Shown piece by piece: positions 1 through 9,662 of a DNA stretch of 64,000 bases. Made by a program: the position numbers and the translations under genes. The number at the start of each line of letters is the position of its first letter. Positions within the stretch are counted from its first letter, which is position 1. The notes beneath the pieces are model-generated. The model was not told where the DNA came from. It saw only the letters and a list, made by a program, of their open reading frames with translations, and did no database searches. The stretch is from UBA4615 sp964399635. GTDB lineage: Bacteria > Pseudomonadota > Gammaproteobacteria > Burkholderiales > Burkholderiaceae_E. The stretch spans positions 1-64,000 of the forward strand of contig CAYNRU010000015.1 of assembly GCA_964399635.1 (NCBI GenBank), read 5' to 3'.

Positions 1-264
1 TTGTGCGACGAACCGCAGGGCGCGTTGAACGAGAGCTTCGCCTGGCTCGACCTGCCCTTGCTTCTGCTGGGTTTTGTGATCGAAGCCGATCCTTCGCTTC
101 GGGCCCGACTCCCCGGCGGATGGATCAGGTCCTTAGGTCGATGGGCCCGAGACAGGCTGCCCGCATCACTTGCGCAACGAATGGCCGTACATGCGGACCA
201 GGCTCGTCTGCCTGAGCTTTCCCAACGGTTGCGCGGACCGGTCTCGTCCCCGTCGTCGCATTGA
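1..264 (+). CDS. unidentified ORF, open at the window edge
   Basis: An 87-codon open frame begins at the first base with TTG and ends at a TGA. It may be the 3' end of a gene that starts outside the window. The predicted protein is rich in Leu, Arg and Ala and has one hydrophobic stretch near residues 16-27. I do not recognise a family. It ends just before a decayed N-formylglutamate amidohydrolase gene, so it could itself be part of a degenerating region. Low certainty that it is real. Confidence 0.25.
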   Translation: MCDEPQGALNESFAWLDLPLLLLGFVIEADPSLRARLPGGWIRSLGRWARDRLPASLAQRMAVHADQARLPELSQRLRGPVSSPSSH

Positions 265-295
265 ATCGTCTGCCGACAGTGACGGACCGGGCCTG

Positions 296-625
296 ATGGT
301 GCTGTTGCGCGAGCCAGCTAGCCTGGTGATCAGCTGCGAGCTCGGCGGGCACGAGGTGCCAACCGCCTATGCGGCCCTGTTCCAGGGGCAGGAGTATTGG
401 CCAGTCATCGCGGCTGGGACCCTGGCGCCCTCGAACTGGCCTCGCAGATGGCCCAGTCCGTGGGTGCGCCGCTGCAGGCCGCCACGGTCACCCGACTGCT
501 GATCGATTTGAACCGCTCGATCGGTCACCGGCAGCTCTACTCCGAGTTCACCCGAGGCCTGAGCGCGGCCCGACGCGAGGCGATCGTGCGCGCGTTCTAC
601 CGGCCACATCGTGATGCCATCGGGG
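296..625 (+). pseudogene. N-formylglutamate amidohydrolase family, frameshifted and truncated
   Basis: Two overlapping frames together read like the N-terminal half of an N-formylglutamate amidohydrolase (zinc hydrolase of the HutG/FGase family). The first frame starts at the ATG at 296 and gives REPASLVISCELGG; the second continues from about 394 with LASHRGWDPGALELA, TRLLIDLNRS and YRPHRD. A single missing base around 392-396 explains the switch. The family normally has CEHGG in the first motif, so the histidine is Leu here. Similarity stops near 620, where the DUF808 gene on the other strand begins 30 bp later, so the C-terminal half is gone. Frameshift, lost His and truncation all argue for a dead gene. 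Confidence 0.7.
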
Positions 626-655
626 ATAGGAATTTCCAACCGCTTTCCTTCCCCA

Positions 656-1666
656 TCAGTGGGTCTTGCCCGGCCACAGCAACTTCAGTTGGCCGAGCGC
701 GGGCCCGATGATCTTGCTGGCGATGGGTGCGACCAGCGCACCCACGGCAAGGCCAAACACTGCATCGATGGCGGCCCGCACCAACCAGGCGACAAGACCC
801 GGGGCCAGTGGCGTGGCTGCACGGGCAGCGTCAGTGAGGCCTTGAACCCACAGCTCCGGCGCTTTGAGGCCCAATTCATACGCGCCATGGATGACGATGT
901 GGCCGCCAACCCAGAGCATCGCCACCATGCCCACGGTGCTGAGCACCTTCAGAAACACCGGCATGCCCAGCACGATGCCGCGGCCAACGGCCCGCACGGC
1001 CCCATTGCCCGTGCGGGCCAACAAGGCGCCGAAATCGTCAGCCTTCACGATGAGTGCAACCGCGCCGTACACCCCGACCGTCATGCCCAGGCCCACCAGC
1101 CCCAGCACCACCGCTTGCATCCACAGGGCCAAGCCGGTGAGCGTGGCCAAGGTGATGGCCATGATCTCGGCCGACAAGATGAAATCGGTGCGGATGGCGC
1201 TGCCGATGCGTTCGTTTTCCAGGTCCCGAGGCGCCTTGACTTCGTCGCTGTCGGACAAGCCATCGCCATCGGCATCGGCCGCAGCGCCATGCGGACCCTG
1301 GCCCAACAGGTCAGCCACCTTGTGCCAGCCCTCAAGGCACAAGAACGCGCCACCCAGCATCAGCAGCGGCGTGATCGCCCAGGGCGCAAAGAAGCCCAGC
1401 AGCAACGCGCCCGGCAGCAGAAAGAGCAGCTTGTTCTTCAACGACCCGACGGCGATCTTGCCGATGATGGGCAGTTCGCGGTCGGCAGCAAACCCCACCA
1501 CATAACGCGGCGTGACCGCTGCGTCGTCGATGACGATACCAGCGGCTTTTGAAACCGCCTTCGAACTCGCCTTGGCCGCTTGTGCAGCGGCATCGTCCAG
1601 CGAGGCCGCTGCCAGTTTGGCAATGGCGGCCACATCGTCCAACAGTGCAATCAGACCCGAGCTCAC
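656..1666 (-). CDS. DUF808 (YedI-type) inner-membrane protein
   Basis: This 336-residue protein matches the DUF808/YedI family in length and layout. It has a helical amphipathic N-terminus rich in Ala (residues 1-50), the typical start MSSGLIALLDDVAAIAKLAA, then a series of hydrophobic segments (about residues 80-125 and 165-320) interrupted by an acidic loop. The family is an inner-membrane protein of unknown function. The GTG start at 1666 is supported by an AGGA ribosome site about 8 bases upstream. It stands alone between a pseudogene and a 367-bp spacer; nothing suggests an operon. Confidence 0.85.
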   Translation of the reverse strand: MSSGLIALLDDVAAIAKLAAASLDDAAAQAAKASSKAVSKAAGIVIDDAAVTPRYVVGFAADRELPIIGKIAVGSLKNKLLFLLPGALLLGFFAPWAITPLLMLGGAFLCLEGWHKVADLLGQGPHGAAADADGDGLSDSDEVKAPRDLENERIGSAIRTDFILSAEIMAITLATLTGLALWMQAVVLGLVGLGMTVGVYGAVALIVKADDFGALLARTGNGAVRAVGRGIVLGMPVFLKVLSTVGMVAMLWVGGHIVIHGAYELGLKAPELWVQGLTDAARAATPLAPGLVAWLVRAAIDAVFGLAVGALVAPIASKIIGPALGQLKLLWPGKTH

Positions 1667-2033
1667 GGTGGCGTTCCTGAAGTCGACAAGCCGGCATCAT
1701 CGCTCATAACGACGGCTTGCCGGATCTGCTGACCTCACGGCGCAGCGCATCACGTGGACGACCTGGCGCTCGGTCTTGTGGCCCGTCCTTTTCCGCCGCA
1801 AGCGCCCCGTGGAGCGGGTGCGTAAGGGTCAGGAGAAGGTCCATGCCGCCCTGCAGGTGAGGAAGGACCTTGGGCTGGACGCTTGGCTCTACCGAGACGG
1901 CCCGAAAGCAGCTCAAGCAACGCTCGTCGCGTCCTGCTTCGACGCGCGGTGCAGTCCATCCTGAAAATTCCGAGCGCCGCCCGCGGGGCGGACGCTCGCC
2001 ATCGGCCGGGCGGTCACGCCCGGCCGACCTCGC
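1667..2033. other. 367-bp spacer, no convincing gene
   Basis: Only short overlapping open frames on both strands, none with a recognisable family or a good ribosome site. The left part must carry the promoter of the DUF808 gene; the right part lies downstream of the cyclase-family gene. A pair of facing GC-rich arms (CGGGCG..CGCCCG-like) lies around 1975-2025 but has no T-run, so I do not call a terminator. Confidence 0.4.
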
Positions 2034-3149
2034 TCAGGTCACCGCGATCGGCCCACCGTTCGAACCGGTGGCCCCCTTCATCGGCGCCGGCGAGAAGATG
2101 TAGACGAACTGGTACTTGCGGTCCTTGATCAGCTCGTCGAACTGCAGGTTCTCGTGGTTGAAGATGCCGTGCTTGGTGATCAGCTCGCCGTGCACCGGGA
2201 ACGCCAGCTTCGGATCGGGGTTCGGCACGACCTCGGTCGCCCAGGAATCGGCGCCCGTCAGGCTGACGCCCTTCTCGATGCACCAGCGCGCGACCTCCAT
2301 GCCGATGCCGGGCTCGCCCGCGACGAACCGGTCGTTGTTCTTCATCCAGAGCTTGCCCCAGCCGGTGTTGAAGAACACCGCGTCGCCCTGCTTGATGTCG
2401 GACTCGTTCATGCCCTGCTTCTGCAGCGCGGCCCGGATCCAGTCGAGCTTGATCTCCTGGCCCGCGTCCCACATCGCGCCGCGTGCGCCCTCCACGTCGA
2501 TCAGGTGGCCGCGCGTGAAGAACGGCTTGACCTTCTCGATGCCGAGCTTCTGCAGCCCATAGGCGCCGCCCACCTGCTGCTCGGTGAAGCCGTTGTAGTA
2601 GCGCATCTGGTTCTTGTCGCCGTCGGGGCCCATCTGGAGCCCGATGTGGCCCAGCCCGTCGAACTGCGTGCCGCTCTGGCCGACCTCGGCAGCAAGGAAC
2701 TCGTCGTTGTAGATCAGCTTGTTGTCGCCGAAGGGGCCGCCGGTCGGGCCGCCGGGGATGCGCAGCGAGTACGCGCGGGCGCCGAACATCGGCATCCCCT
2801 GCTCGTAGACGCGACCGATCCGGTAGATCTTCCCCTCGCGGATCCACTTCGAGGCATCGAGCACCTTCTCGGGCGTGATCCAGTTCGACGCGCCGGCCTC
2901 GTCGTTCGGACCCCAGCGCGACGGCCACCACTGCCGCTGCGCGCCGCCTGCGGGTGTCTGCGCCTGCGCGCTCGCGATCAGCGGCGCGCTGCCGTACTTG
3001 CCGTGCAGCGCGCCGGCCACGCCGATCACGCCGGCGGCCGCGACGGCGCTGCGGAAGAAATCGCGGCGGGGGCTGTCGCCCTCGGCCTGCGGGGTCTGCT
3101 GGGACGGGTCCTGCGTGCGCGCGGGGCGGTCTTGGGCGTCGTCGCTCAT
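2034..3149 (-). CDS. exported cyclase-family (kynurenine-formamidase-like) metal hydrolase
   Basis: The predicted 371-residue protein belongs to the cyclase family (PF04199), metal-dependent amidohydrolases that include bacterial kynurenine formamidase and isatin hydrolase. The sequence FDGLGHIG resembles the metal-ligand motif (usually HxGTHxDxPxH), here in a variant form. Residues 28-60 hold a twin-arginine-like leader (SPRRDFFRS followed by a hydrophobic AVAAAGVIGVAGAL stretch), so the enzyme is probably exported folded. I chose the ATG at 3149 because GAGGAGACCCT lies directly upstream; an ATG ten codons earlier lacks such a site. Its neighbour on the other strand is a CobW GTPase, read divergently with 151 bp between them. 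The substrate cannot be told from sequence. Confidence 0.8.
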   Translation of the reverse strand: MSDDAQDRPARTQDPSQQTPQAEGDSPRRDFFRSAVAAAGVIGVAGALHGKYGSAPLIASAQAQTPAGGAQRQWWPSRWGPNDEAGASNWITPEKVLDASKWIREGKIYRIGRVYEQGMPMFGARAYSLRIPGGPTGGPFGDNKLIYNDEFLAAEVGQSGTQFDGLGHIGLQMGPDGDKNQMRYYNGFTEQQVGGAYGLQKLGIEKVKPFFTRGHLIDVEGARGAMWDAGQEIKLDWIRAALQKQGMNESDIKQGDAVFFNTGWGKLWMKNNDRFVAGEPGIGMEVARWCIEKGVSLTGADSWATEVVPNPDPKLAFPVHGELITKHGIFNHENLQFDELIKDRKYQFVYIFSPAPMKGATGSNGGPIAVT

Positions 3150-3300
3150 AGGGTCTCCTCTGTCTTCGTCTTGATGCAACGGGGTTGCCGGAAACGCGCT
3201 GCGGGAGCGATTCTCCGGGCGACGCCGGCTGGGGTCGCCGCGATGTTCACGCTATGCTCACTCGTGATCGCGGTCAAGATGCCGCGACGAGGAGAACCGC

Positions 3301-4371
3301 TTGAGCCTGTTCGACACCGACCGTTCCGCGGAGCGCGTGCCCGTCACCGTGCTGACCGGCTTCCTCGGCAGCGGCAAGACGACGCTGCTCAACCACCTGC
3401 TCAAGCAGCCCGAGCTCGGCGACACCGCGGTGATCGTCAACGAGTTCGGCGCGGTCGGGCTCGATCACCTGCTGGTCGATTCGGTCGACGGCGAGATGGT
3501 CGTGCTGCAGAGCGGCTGCGTGTGCTGCACGCTGCGCTCCGACCTCGAGAGCGCACTGCGGCAGTTGCTGGCCAGGCGCGATGCGGGCGAGATCCCGCCG
3601 TTCAGGCGCATCGTCATCGAGACCACCGGCCTGGCCGACCCGGCGCCGATGATGCAGATGATGCTGAACAATCCGCTGGTCTCGCACTTCTGCACGCTCG
3701 CGGGCGTCGTCACGACGGTCGATGCGGTCAACGCCGCGCGTCAGCTCGACGAGCATCCGGAGGCACGCAAGCAGGTCGCGCTCGCCGACCGGCTGCTGGT
3801 CACCAAGACCGACCTCGACGCCGACGCGCTCGCGCGGATCGAGCCGCGGCTGCGCGCGCTCAACGGCATCGCGACGATCGCGTCCGTCGTCGCCGGGCGC
3901 GCCTCGGCCGACGAGGTGCTGCCGCGCGGCTCGCCGGACCTCGCCGCACGCGTGAGCCGCTGGATCCGCTTCGAGCCGCCGCATGGTGTGCGCCCCGACC
4001 CCAATACGCACGGGGAGCATGTCCAGGCGCTGTGCCTGACGCCCGAGGCGCCGCTCGACTGGCTTCGGCTGCAGGACTGGCTCGCGCAGATCAGGCGGGT
4101 GTTCGGCGACCGGCTGCTGCGCGCCAAGGCGGTGGTCGCGCTCGTCGACGAGCCGCTGCCCGTGGTGCTGCACGGCGTGCACCACGTGTTCCACCCGCCT
4201 GTCACGCTGCCGCGCTGGCCCGACGGCGGACGCGGCTCGAAGCTGGTCTTCATCTTCCGGGACGCACCGCTCGACGAGATCCGCGAGTCGTTCGAGCGCC
4301 TGGTGGTGGCGCCCGCCGACGTGTCCGAGGACGCGCCGGCGCAGGCGCCCGGCGACGCGCCGGTCGGCTGA
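3301..4371 (+). CDS. CobW/COG0523-family GTPase (metal chaperone)
   Basis: A G3E-family P-loop GTPase of 356 residues. Walker A is GFLGSGKT at residues 20-27; the metal-binding CxCC motif GCVCCTLR follows at 72-79; the base-specificity motif TKTD is near residue 161; a CobW C-terminal domain ends the protein at about residue 335. Such proteins deliver Zn2+, Co2+ or another metal to client enzymes. There is no His-rich tail. The TTG start at 3301 is preceded by GAGGAG 7 bases upstream. The divergent neighbour is a predicted metal hydrolase of the cyclase family, so it is a plausible client, but that is inference. No Zur-like site was recognised upstream. Confidence 0.88.
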   Translation: MSLFDTDRSAERVPVTVLTGFLGSGKTTLLNHLLKQPELGDTAVIVNEFGAVGLDHLLVDSVDGEMVVLQSGCVCCTLRSDLESALRQLLARRDAGEIPPFRRIVIETTGLADPAPMMQMMLNNPLVSHFCTLAGVVTTVDAVNAARQLDEHPEARKQVALADRLLVTKTDLDADALARIEPRLRALNGIATIASVVAGRASADEVLPRGSPDLAARVSRWIRFEPPHGVRPDPNTHGEHVQALCLTPEAPLDWLRLQDWLAQIRRVFGDRLLRAKAVVALVDEPLPVVLHGVHHVFHPPVTLPRWPDGGRGSKLVFIFRDAPLDEIRESFERLVVAPADVSEDAPAQAPGDAPVG

Positions 4372-4567
4372 CCGTACGCCGCACCGGGCGTTACCCCGGG
4401 GCGGGGCCGCGGCGTCAGGCCGCCTGCACTTCGCCTGGGGCAGGGCGTCGCGCAACGCGCGAGCGCGCGCCACACGCGCCGCGAAGGACACGAGCGCTCC
4501 TAAAGTCCATCAGCAAGGGCATGGCGCATGGTCGACGCAATCTCCAGCGTCGTGTGGTCGTGTTTCT

Positions 4568-5380
4568 TCACTGGAACCGGAACGTCGCGCCGAGCATCAC
4601 GCCGTTGAACGTCAGCGTCTGCAACGCTTGCGAAGACTTGAACTTGTAGTCGACATAGCGCCAGCCGAGGCTGACGTCGCCGAAGTCGAACGCGTACCCA
4701 ACGCCCAGCATCGCCTGCCACGTGCGTCGCGAGTCTCCGGTACCGATGTCGAAGTGATAGGGCGCGAACCAGCGCGACTCCGCGTCCGGCCGCAGCCGCC
4801 CGCGCAGACCGATGATCGCGTCCCAGTTGGTGGCGCTCGCCTCGGCAACGCCTGTCCGTGTGAGCCCGCTAGCGAGGCCGCTGCCGGAAAACGACCAGTT
4901 CACCGTTTCAGCGGTGTTCAGCATACGGACCCCGACTACGAGCGCCGCCGTGGTCGTTGGTGTGCGGTATTCCGAATACATGGCGGCCAGCGTCAGGAGA
5001 TTCGTCTTGACCCTCAGCCCCAGGTCGGCCGACACGCCTGCTGTGGGCGGCAGGCCCCCGATCGTCAGGTCCCGCGTGCCCGAACGGCCGCCGCTGAGGT
5101 CCGAATACACCCAGTCGACGAGTCCGCCCCATGGACCACGGTGCGCCTCGACCGAGCCCATGAACGCCATGTCGAGCTTCCTCACGACGTCCCTCGCGCT
5201 AATGTCGATCGTCGGCCCGGCGGCTCCGGTGGGGAACTGCGTGCGGCCGCCGATACTGGGTGCCCAAAGGTACAGCGTGGCGTCGAAACGCCACGCGTCG
5301 TTGTTCTCCAGCGCGCTGGCTGTCGGCACGACTGCGAGCAGGCCGAGCGCTGTCATGCAGCAATGTGTCAGGAAACGCAT
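4568..5380 (-). CDS. outer-membrane beta-barrel protein
   Basis: A 270-residue protein with a classical signal peptide (MRFLTHCCMTALGLLAVVPTASA, cleavage about residue 23) and alternating hydrophobic/polar strands ending in an aromatic residue near the C-terminus (GATFRFQ), as expected for Bam-assembled barrels. Segments such as WRFDATLYLWAPSIGG and FAPYHFDIGTGDSRRTWQ recur in a family of uncharacterised betaproteobacterial outer-membrane proteins. About eight to ten strands fit the length. It is convergent with the CobW gene and separated by 196 bp. Function unknown; no porin constriction loop is obvious. Confidence 0.75.
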   Translation of the reverse strand: MRFLTHCCMTALGLLAVVPTASALENNDAWRFDATLYLWAPSIGGRTQFPTGAAGPTIDISARDVVRKLDMAFMGSVEAHRGPWGGLVDWVYSDLSGGRSGTRDLTIGGLPPTAGVSADLGLRVKTNLLTLAAMYSEYRTPTTTAALVVGVRMLNTAETVNWSFSGSGLASGLTRTGVAEASATNWDAIIGLRGRLRPDAESRWFAPYHFDIGTGDSRRTWQAMLGVGYAFDFGDVSLGWRYVDYKFKSSQALQTLTFNGVMLGATFRFQ

Positions 5381-5623
5381 TTGCGGGTTCTCTCGTTGGT
5401 ATGGGTCGGACGTTCTGCGCTACAAGCATGTGCTCGTCGGCGGAGCCCCTGGCGAGTGTGACCCTGCCCCGGCTCCACGTACATCAGATTATCGGTAGTT
5501 TTCTGATGAACGGAACGGCGCGGGGCCCTCGGCGCGGTCGGCGCACGCGTCGACCGGCGCCACGGAACCGATAGAATCTGCCCGCTCCGTCTCACGGTCC
5601 AGCCAGGTCGTCCGACCAAACCG

Positions 5624-7096
5624 ATGATCACCCAGCCTCGCAACCCGACCGCTCGCACTCCCGCCCCCGGCACCGGCCCTGCGGCTACGGTACGCGAGCG
5701 CAGGCTCCAGGCCCTCTACTCAGGCGCCGGCCTGCCGCGCGTGAAGGGCGAGTCTCCGCGCGTGGCCGTGGTCGGCGCCGGGCTGGCCGGACTCACGGCG
5801 GCGTACCTGCTGCAGCAGGGCGGCTGCCACACCGCGGTGTTCGAGGCATCCGGGCGCATCGGCGGGCGGGTCTGGACGGAGCGCACGAACCGCGGCGCAG
5901 TGCTCGAGTGCGGTGCCGAGTTCGTCGACACGCAGCATGTCGACCTGCTGGCGCTGATCCGGTTCCTGGGGCTGCCGATGATCGATCTGCAGGCACCCGC
6001 CGACGCTGGCCTGGAGATCGCCTGCCACTTCGGTGGCCAGCACTACTCGTCCGAAGAATTCGAGAGGGCATTCGCGCGCCTGGCGCCGCAGATCCGCGCC
6101 GACTTCGCGCAGTGCAGCCCGCGCCCGACACGGCGTCGCCACACGCCCGCGGACCGTCGCCACGATCGGCGCTCGCTCGCCGAGTACCTGCACGGGCTGG
6201 ACACCGAGCCCTGGCTGCGCCGGATGATCGAGGTGGCCTATGTCACCACGTTCGGGCTCGACGCCGCCGAGCAGTCGAGCCTGAACCTGCTGTCGGTGAT
6301 CGGGTCGGCGCCGGACGGGGCGCTGTTCGGCGACAGCGACGAGCGCTACAAGCTCCGCGACGGCTCCGCACAGGTCACCGACGGACTGGCGGCCCGTCTG
6401 CCAGACCTCATCCATCCCGGCCATCGGCTGGTGCGCCTGCGCAGGCCGGGTGCAGCCTATCGGCTCACGCTCGAGCGCGGTGCCGCGGGCACGGTGGAGG
6501 TCGACGCCGATGCGGTGGTACTGGCGCTGCCATTCACGCTGCTGCGGCAGGTGGATCTCGGCCAGCTGTTCTCGGTGCACAAGCGGCGCGCCATCCGCGA
6601 ACTCGGCTACGGCACCAACAGCAAGCTGATGCTCGGCATGAAGACGCGTGTCTGGCGCGAGGCGGGCTTTACGGGTGACGTCGCGACCGACCTCCCCTTC
6701 CAGACCGCCTGGGAATGCAGCCGGCAGCGGACCGCCGACCCGGCAGTGTTCACCTTCTTCCTCGGTGGGGGTGCCGGCCGCGAGGTGGGGCACGGCAGCG
6801 CCGACGATCAGGCCAGACGCTGCGCGGCACTGGCCGACCGCGTGTTCCCCGGCTTCGGTGCCGCCTGGACCGGCTTGGTCCGTCGCGTGGACTGGACTGC
6901 CGAGCCCTTCGCCCTGGGCGCGTACACCTGCTATCGGCCCGGCCAGTGGACGACGATCGCCGGCGACGAGGCCACCCGCGATGGCAACCTGTACTTTGCC
7001 GGCGAGCATTGTGCGCGCGCATCCCAGGGCTACATGGACGGCGCAGTGCAGACCGGGCGCATGGCGGCGTTGGCGATCCTGCGGCGGCTCGGCTGA
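5624..7096 (+). CDS. flavin-containing amine oxidase / monoamine oxidase family
   Basis: A 490-residue FAD-dependent amine oxidase-like protein. The dinucleotide-binding GAGLAGLTAAYLL sits at residues 51-63, followed by the conserved RIGGRVWT FAD segment, and the C-terminal FAD motif YFAGEHCARASQGYMDGA near residues 455-475. The family oxidises amines or polyenes with O2 or other acceptors. The first 40 residues are Pro/Arg-rich and low complexity, with no clear Tat or Sec leader, so cytoplasmic location is assumed. The ATG at 5624 is the first in frame; a later start is possible. It stands alone, followed by a 259-bp spacer before the patatin gene. Confidence 0.85.
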   Translation: MITQPRNPTARTPAPGTGPAATVRERRLQALYSGAGLPRVKGESPRVAVVGAGLAGLTAAYLLQQGGCHTAVFEASGRIGGRVWTERTNRGAVLECGAEFVDTQHVDLLALIRFLGLPMIDLQAPADAGLEIACHFGGQHYSSEEFERAFARLAPQIRADFAQCSPRPTRRRHTPADRRHDRRSLAEYLHGLDTEPWLRRMIEVAYVTTFGLDAAEQSSLNLLSVIGSAPDGALFGDSDERYKLRDGSAQVTDGLAARLPDLIHPGHRLVRLRRPGAAYRLTLERGAAGTVEVDADAVVLALPFTLLRQVDLGQLFSVHKRRAIRELGYGTNSKLMLGMKTRVWREAGFTGDVATDLPFQTAWECSRQRTADPAVFTFFLGGGAGREVGHGSADDQARRCAALADRVFPGFGAAWTGLVRRVDWTAEPFALGAYTCYRPGQWTTIAGDEATRDGNLYFAGEHCARASQGYMDGAVQTGRMAALAILRRLG

Positions 7097-7355
7097 GTGC
7101 TGCCGCCGATCAGCGTACCGCTGCGAGCCTGGTGGGGAGCGTCGCTGCCGGACCGTGCACCGGCACCCTGATCGATGTAGACGTGGCCGCTGTGGACGGT
7201 GAGATGGCTGACCGGCGAATGCCCCGCTCAGGTCAGGCGCAGCGACCCGACGGGACGGTCGCTGATCCGGACCGTACGATCACACGCGTCGGATGCCGTG
7301 TTCGGGGTGCCACGGAGACGGATAATGGGCGACTGAAGACCTTGTCCCCCATCCC

Positions 7356-8606
7356 ATGAATTTCCTTGTTCCCCTTCGAGCCCCACGCGCCGCCGTCGCA
7401 TGGCCGCTGCGCCTGGCCGTCTTGGTGGCGCTGTGCCTGGGGCTTGCCGCCTGCGGCGCTCTGCCGCGCAACGCCACCCCCGCGCAATCGGCGCTGGATG
7501 GGACCGTACCCAACTTCCCCGATGTCAGGGGTTGGGTCGGGCAGACCAGCTCGATACTGGAGCAGGACCTGGTGCGCTCCTTCGCGCAGGAGTCGCCGCA
7601 GGACTTTCCCACCGACGCCTCGGGCACCGTGCGCTATGCCCACCTGGCGCTGTCGGGCGGCGGCGCCAACGGCGCGTTCGGCGCCGGCTTTCTCAACGGC
7701 TGGACTGCCACCGGCACCCGCCCGGTGTTCAAGATCGTCACCGGCGTGAGCACCGGCGCGCTGATGGCACCGTTCGCCTTCATCGGCCCGCCGTACGACG
7801 AGGCGCTGCGCGAGTTCTACACCACCACCCGCTCCCGGGACATCTTCGTGCTGCGCTCGACCTTCGGCCTGCTCTGGCAGCTCATTGCCGGCGAGGCCCT
7901 GGCCGACACCCTGCCTTTGCAGGCGAAGATCGCGCGCCATGTCGACGCACCGCTGCTGCAGCGCGTTGCCGAGGCCCACCAGCGCGGGCGGCGGCTGTAC
8001 ATCGGCACTGCCAACCTGGACGCACCGCGCTTCGTCATCTGGAATATGGGGTTGATCGCCAGCAGCGGCCGTCCCGAAGCGCTGGAGCTGTTCCGCAAGG
8101 TGATGCTGGCCTCGGCCTCGATCCCGGTGGCCTTCCCGCCGGTCTTCTTCGAGGTGGAGCTCAGGCCCGGCGGGCCGCGCTACGACGAAATGCACGTCGA
8201 CGGCGGCGTTGGCGCGCGCGTGTTCCTCAACGGCGGCGTGCTCCGCGGCTCGGTGATCCGCGAACGCGGCGGCGTGGGCGGGAGGGGCCGGGAGGACATC
8301 TTCGTCATCCACAACGGTCAGTTGATCCCGCAGCCTGACCCGGTGCAGCGCTCGCTGGCGCAGATCGCTTCACGCTCGATCGATGCTTCGGGGCGCGCCA
8401 CCGCGCTGGGCGACCTGATCCGCATCCATGACTATACGCAGCGCGAGGACGGCAGCTTTCGCTGGGTCACCATTCCGCCCGACATGGCCATGGCCGGCGA
8501 CGAGGTCTTCGACCCGGTGCAGATGCAGGCGCTCTATGCGCTGGGCGTGCGCATGGCCACCTCGGGCAACGCCTGGTTCAGCCAGCCGCCGGGCCAGCCC
8601 CAGTAG
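7356..8606 (+). CDS. patatin-like phospholipase lipoprotein
   Basis: A 416-residue lipoprotein: the signal peptide ends in the lipobox LAAC with Cys33. The patatin domain follows: oxyanion loop SGGGANGAFGAGF (about residues 100-112), nucleophile elbow GVSTGA (about 130), and the DGG of the Ser-Asp dyad (HVDGGVG, about 286). All catalytic elements are present, so it should be an active serine lipase/acylhydrolase tethered to a membrane facing the periplasm. The length is longer than a minimal patatin because of a C-terminal region of about 100 residues. Single gene; start ATG at 7356. Confidence 0.88.
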   Translation: MNFLVPLRAPRAAVAWPLRLAVLVALCLGLAACGALPRNATPAQSALDGTVPNFPDVRGWVGQTSSILEQDLVRSFAQESPQDFPTDASGTVRYAHLALSGGGANGAFGAGFLNGWTATGTRPVFKIVTGVSTGALMAPFAFIGPPYDEALREFYTTTRSRDIFVLRSTFGLLWQLIAGEALADTLPLQAKIARHVDAPLLQRVAEAHQRGRRLYIGTANLDAPRFVIWNMGLIASSGRPEALELFRKVMLASASIPVAFPPVFFEVELRPGGPRYDEMHVDGGVGARVFLNGGVLRGSVIRERGGVGGRGREDIFVIHNGQLIPQPDPVQRSLAQIASRSIDASGRATALGDLIRIHDYTQREDGSFRWVTIPPDMAMAGDEVFDPVQMQALYALGVRMATSGNAWFSQPPGQPQ

Positions 8607-8731
8607 GCCGGGCACGGGCCCGCGCCGCTTCGGCCCGCCCAGGCTGCCGCAGCCGGAGTTTGTCGAGCCGGCATCAACGAACTTGAATCAAGCCGTGGCG
8701 ATCCTGGAGCGGTCGCGCCCACGGCCGGCCG

Positions 8732-9646
8732 TCATTGCCAACCGTAGCGCCTGATGTAGATGCGCTTCATCAACGTGGTCAGCGTGCAATAGCCCAGCAG
8801 GATGGCGACCAGCCATCCATAGTAGGCCGATGGCAAGGCCTGCAGCCTGAAGCAGCCGGCCAGCGGCCCGATGGGCAGCCACAGGCCGACCGCCATGATC
8901 GCCAGCGTCATGCCGATCAGCGGCGCCGCCGCCCGGCTTTGCACGAACGGCAGAACCGGCCGATGTCGGCCGGGTTCCACTTCAGCGGCCGGGTCACCAG
9001 TTCGGGGTCGACGTTGTCGAACGGGATGCCGGTCTGGCCGCTGTCGTACAGCAGGTTCTGCACCAGCAATTGCAGAGGCAGCATCGGCAGGACGGCGCTG
9101 GCGATCAGCACGCTCAGCACGTTGCCGAAGTTGCTGCTCAAGCTCGTGGTGCAGGTCCTGCCCGGCGGACACGGCGGCCACCACCACCGACATCCGGCGC
9201 CGCTCGAAATCGAAGGGAACTTCGTCGACCTTCCGGTAGGCGTCCTTCAGCTTCAACTCGGCGGGCAGTTCGACATGCTCGAGCACCGCATGGTCGAGCA
9301 GGTTCTTCAGCCCGGTCTGGTAGTAGCTGTTGAGGAATGCGAAGTTCAGCACCTCGTCGGTGTCCGCGCCGTACACATCGGCATGGCGCGCCAGCGCGAT
9401 CTTGTCCTGCGTCAGCGTGCCGGTCTTGTCGGTGCACAGGATGTCCATCGCACCGAAGTTCTGCTGTTCCTCGCGGGCTGCGGCCAGCAGGTCCTCGCCG
9501 AGTCCTGGGGGGCCTCGTGCTCCCTGTGGTGGCGCGAGCTTGAGCGCTGCCGTCAGCCCGCCCACCAGCGGGCGGCGCTCGAAGTGCCAGGTCGCGCGGC
9601 GCCGGCGAAGGAAGGTGCTGAAGCCGTGGGTGAAGGCCCGGTTCAT
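8732..9646 (-). pseudogene. decayed Mg2+-transporting P-type ATPase (MgtA-like)
   Basis: Fragments of a P3B-type Mg2+ ATPase lie in order but in different frames. They include the phosphorylation motif ILCTDKTGTLTQDKI, the following YYQTGLKNLLDHAVLEH region, then after a large deletion SSNFGNVLSVLIASAVLPML and IPFDNVDPELVTRPLKWNPA in another frame, and finally QALPSAYYGWLVAILLGY with the terminal RRYGWQ back in the first frame. Intact family members are around 900 residues; barely 300 remain. The nucleotide-binding domain and the GDGxND hinge are missing, as are the N-terminal membrane helices. Certainly non-functional. Confidence 0.85.
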
Positions 9647-9662
9647 CGTCGCCGTCGCCCCT

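Noticed and set aside
2154..4649. 831-codon plus-strand open frame
   Set aside because: It runs antisense to the cyclase-family gene and then through the CobW gene in another frame; composition is Arg/Ala repeats with no family, a typical shadow in GC-rich DNA.
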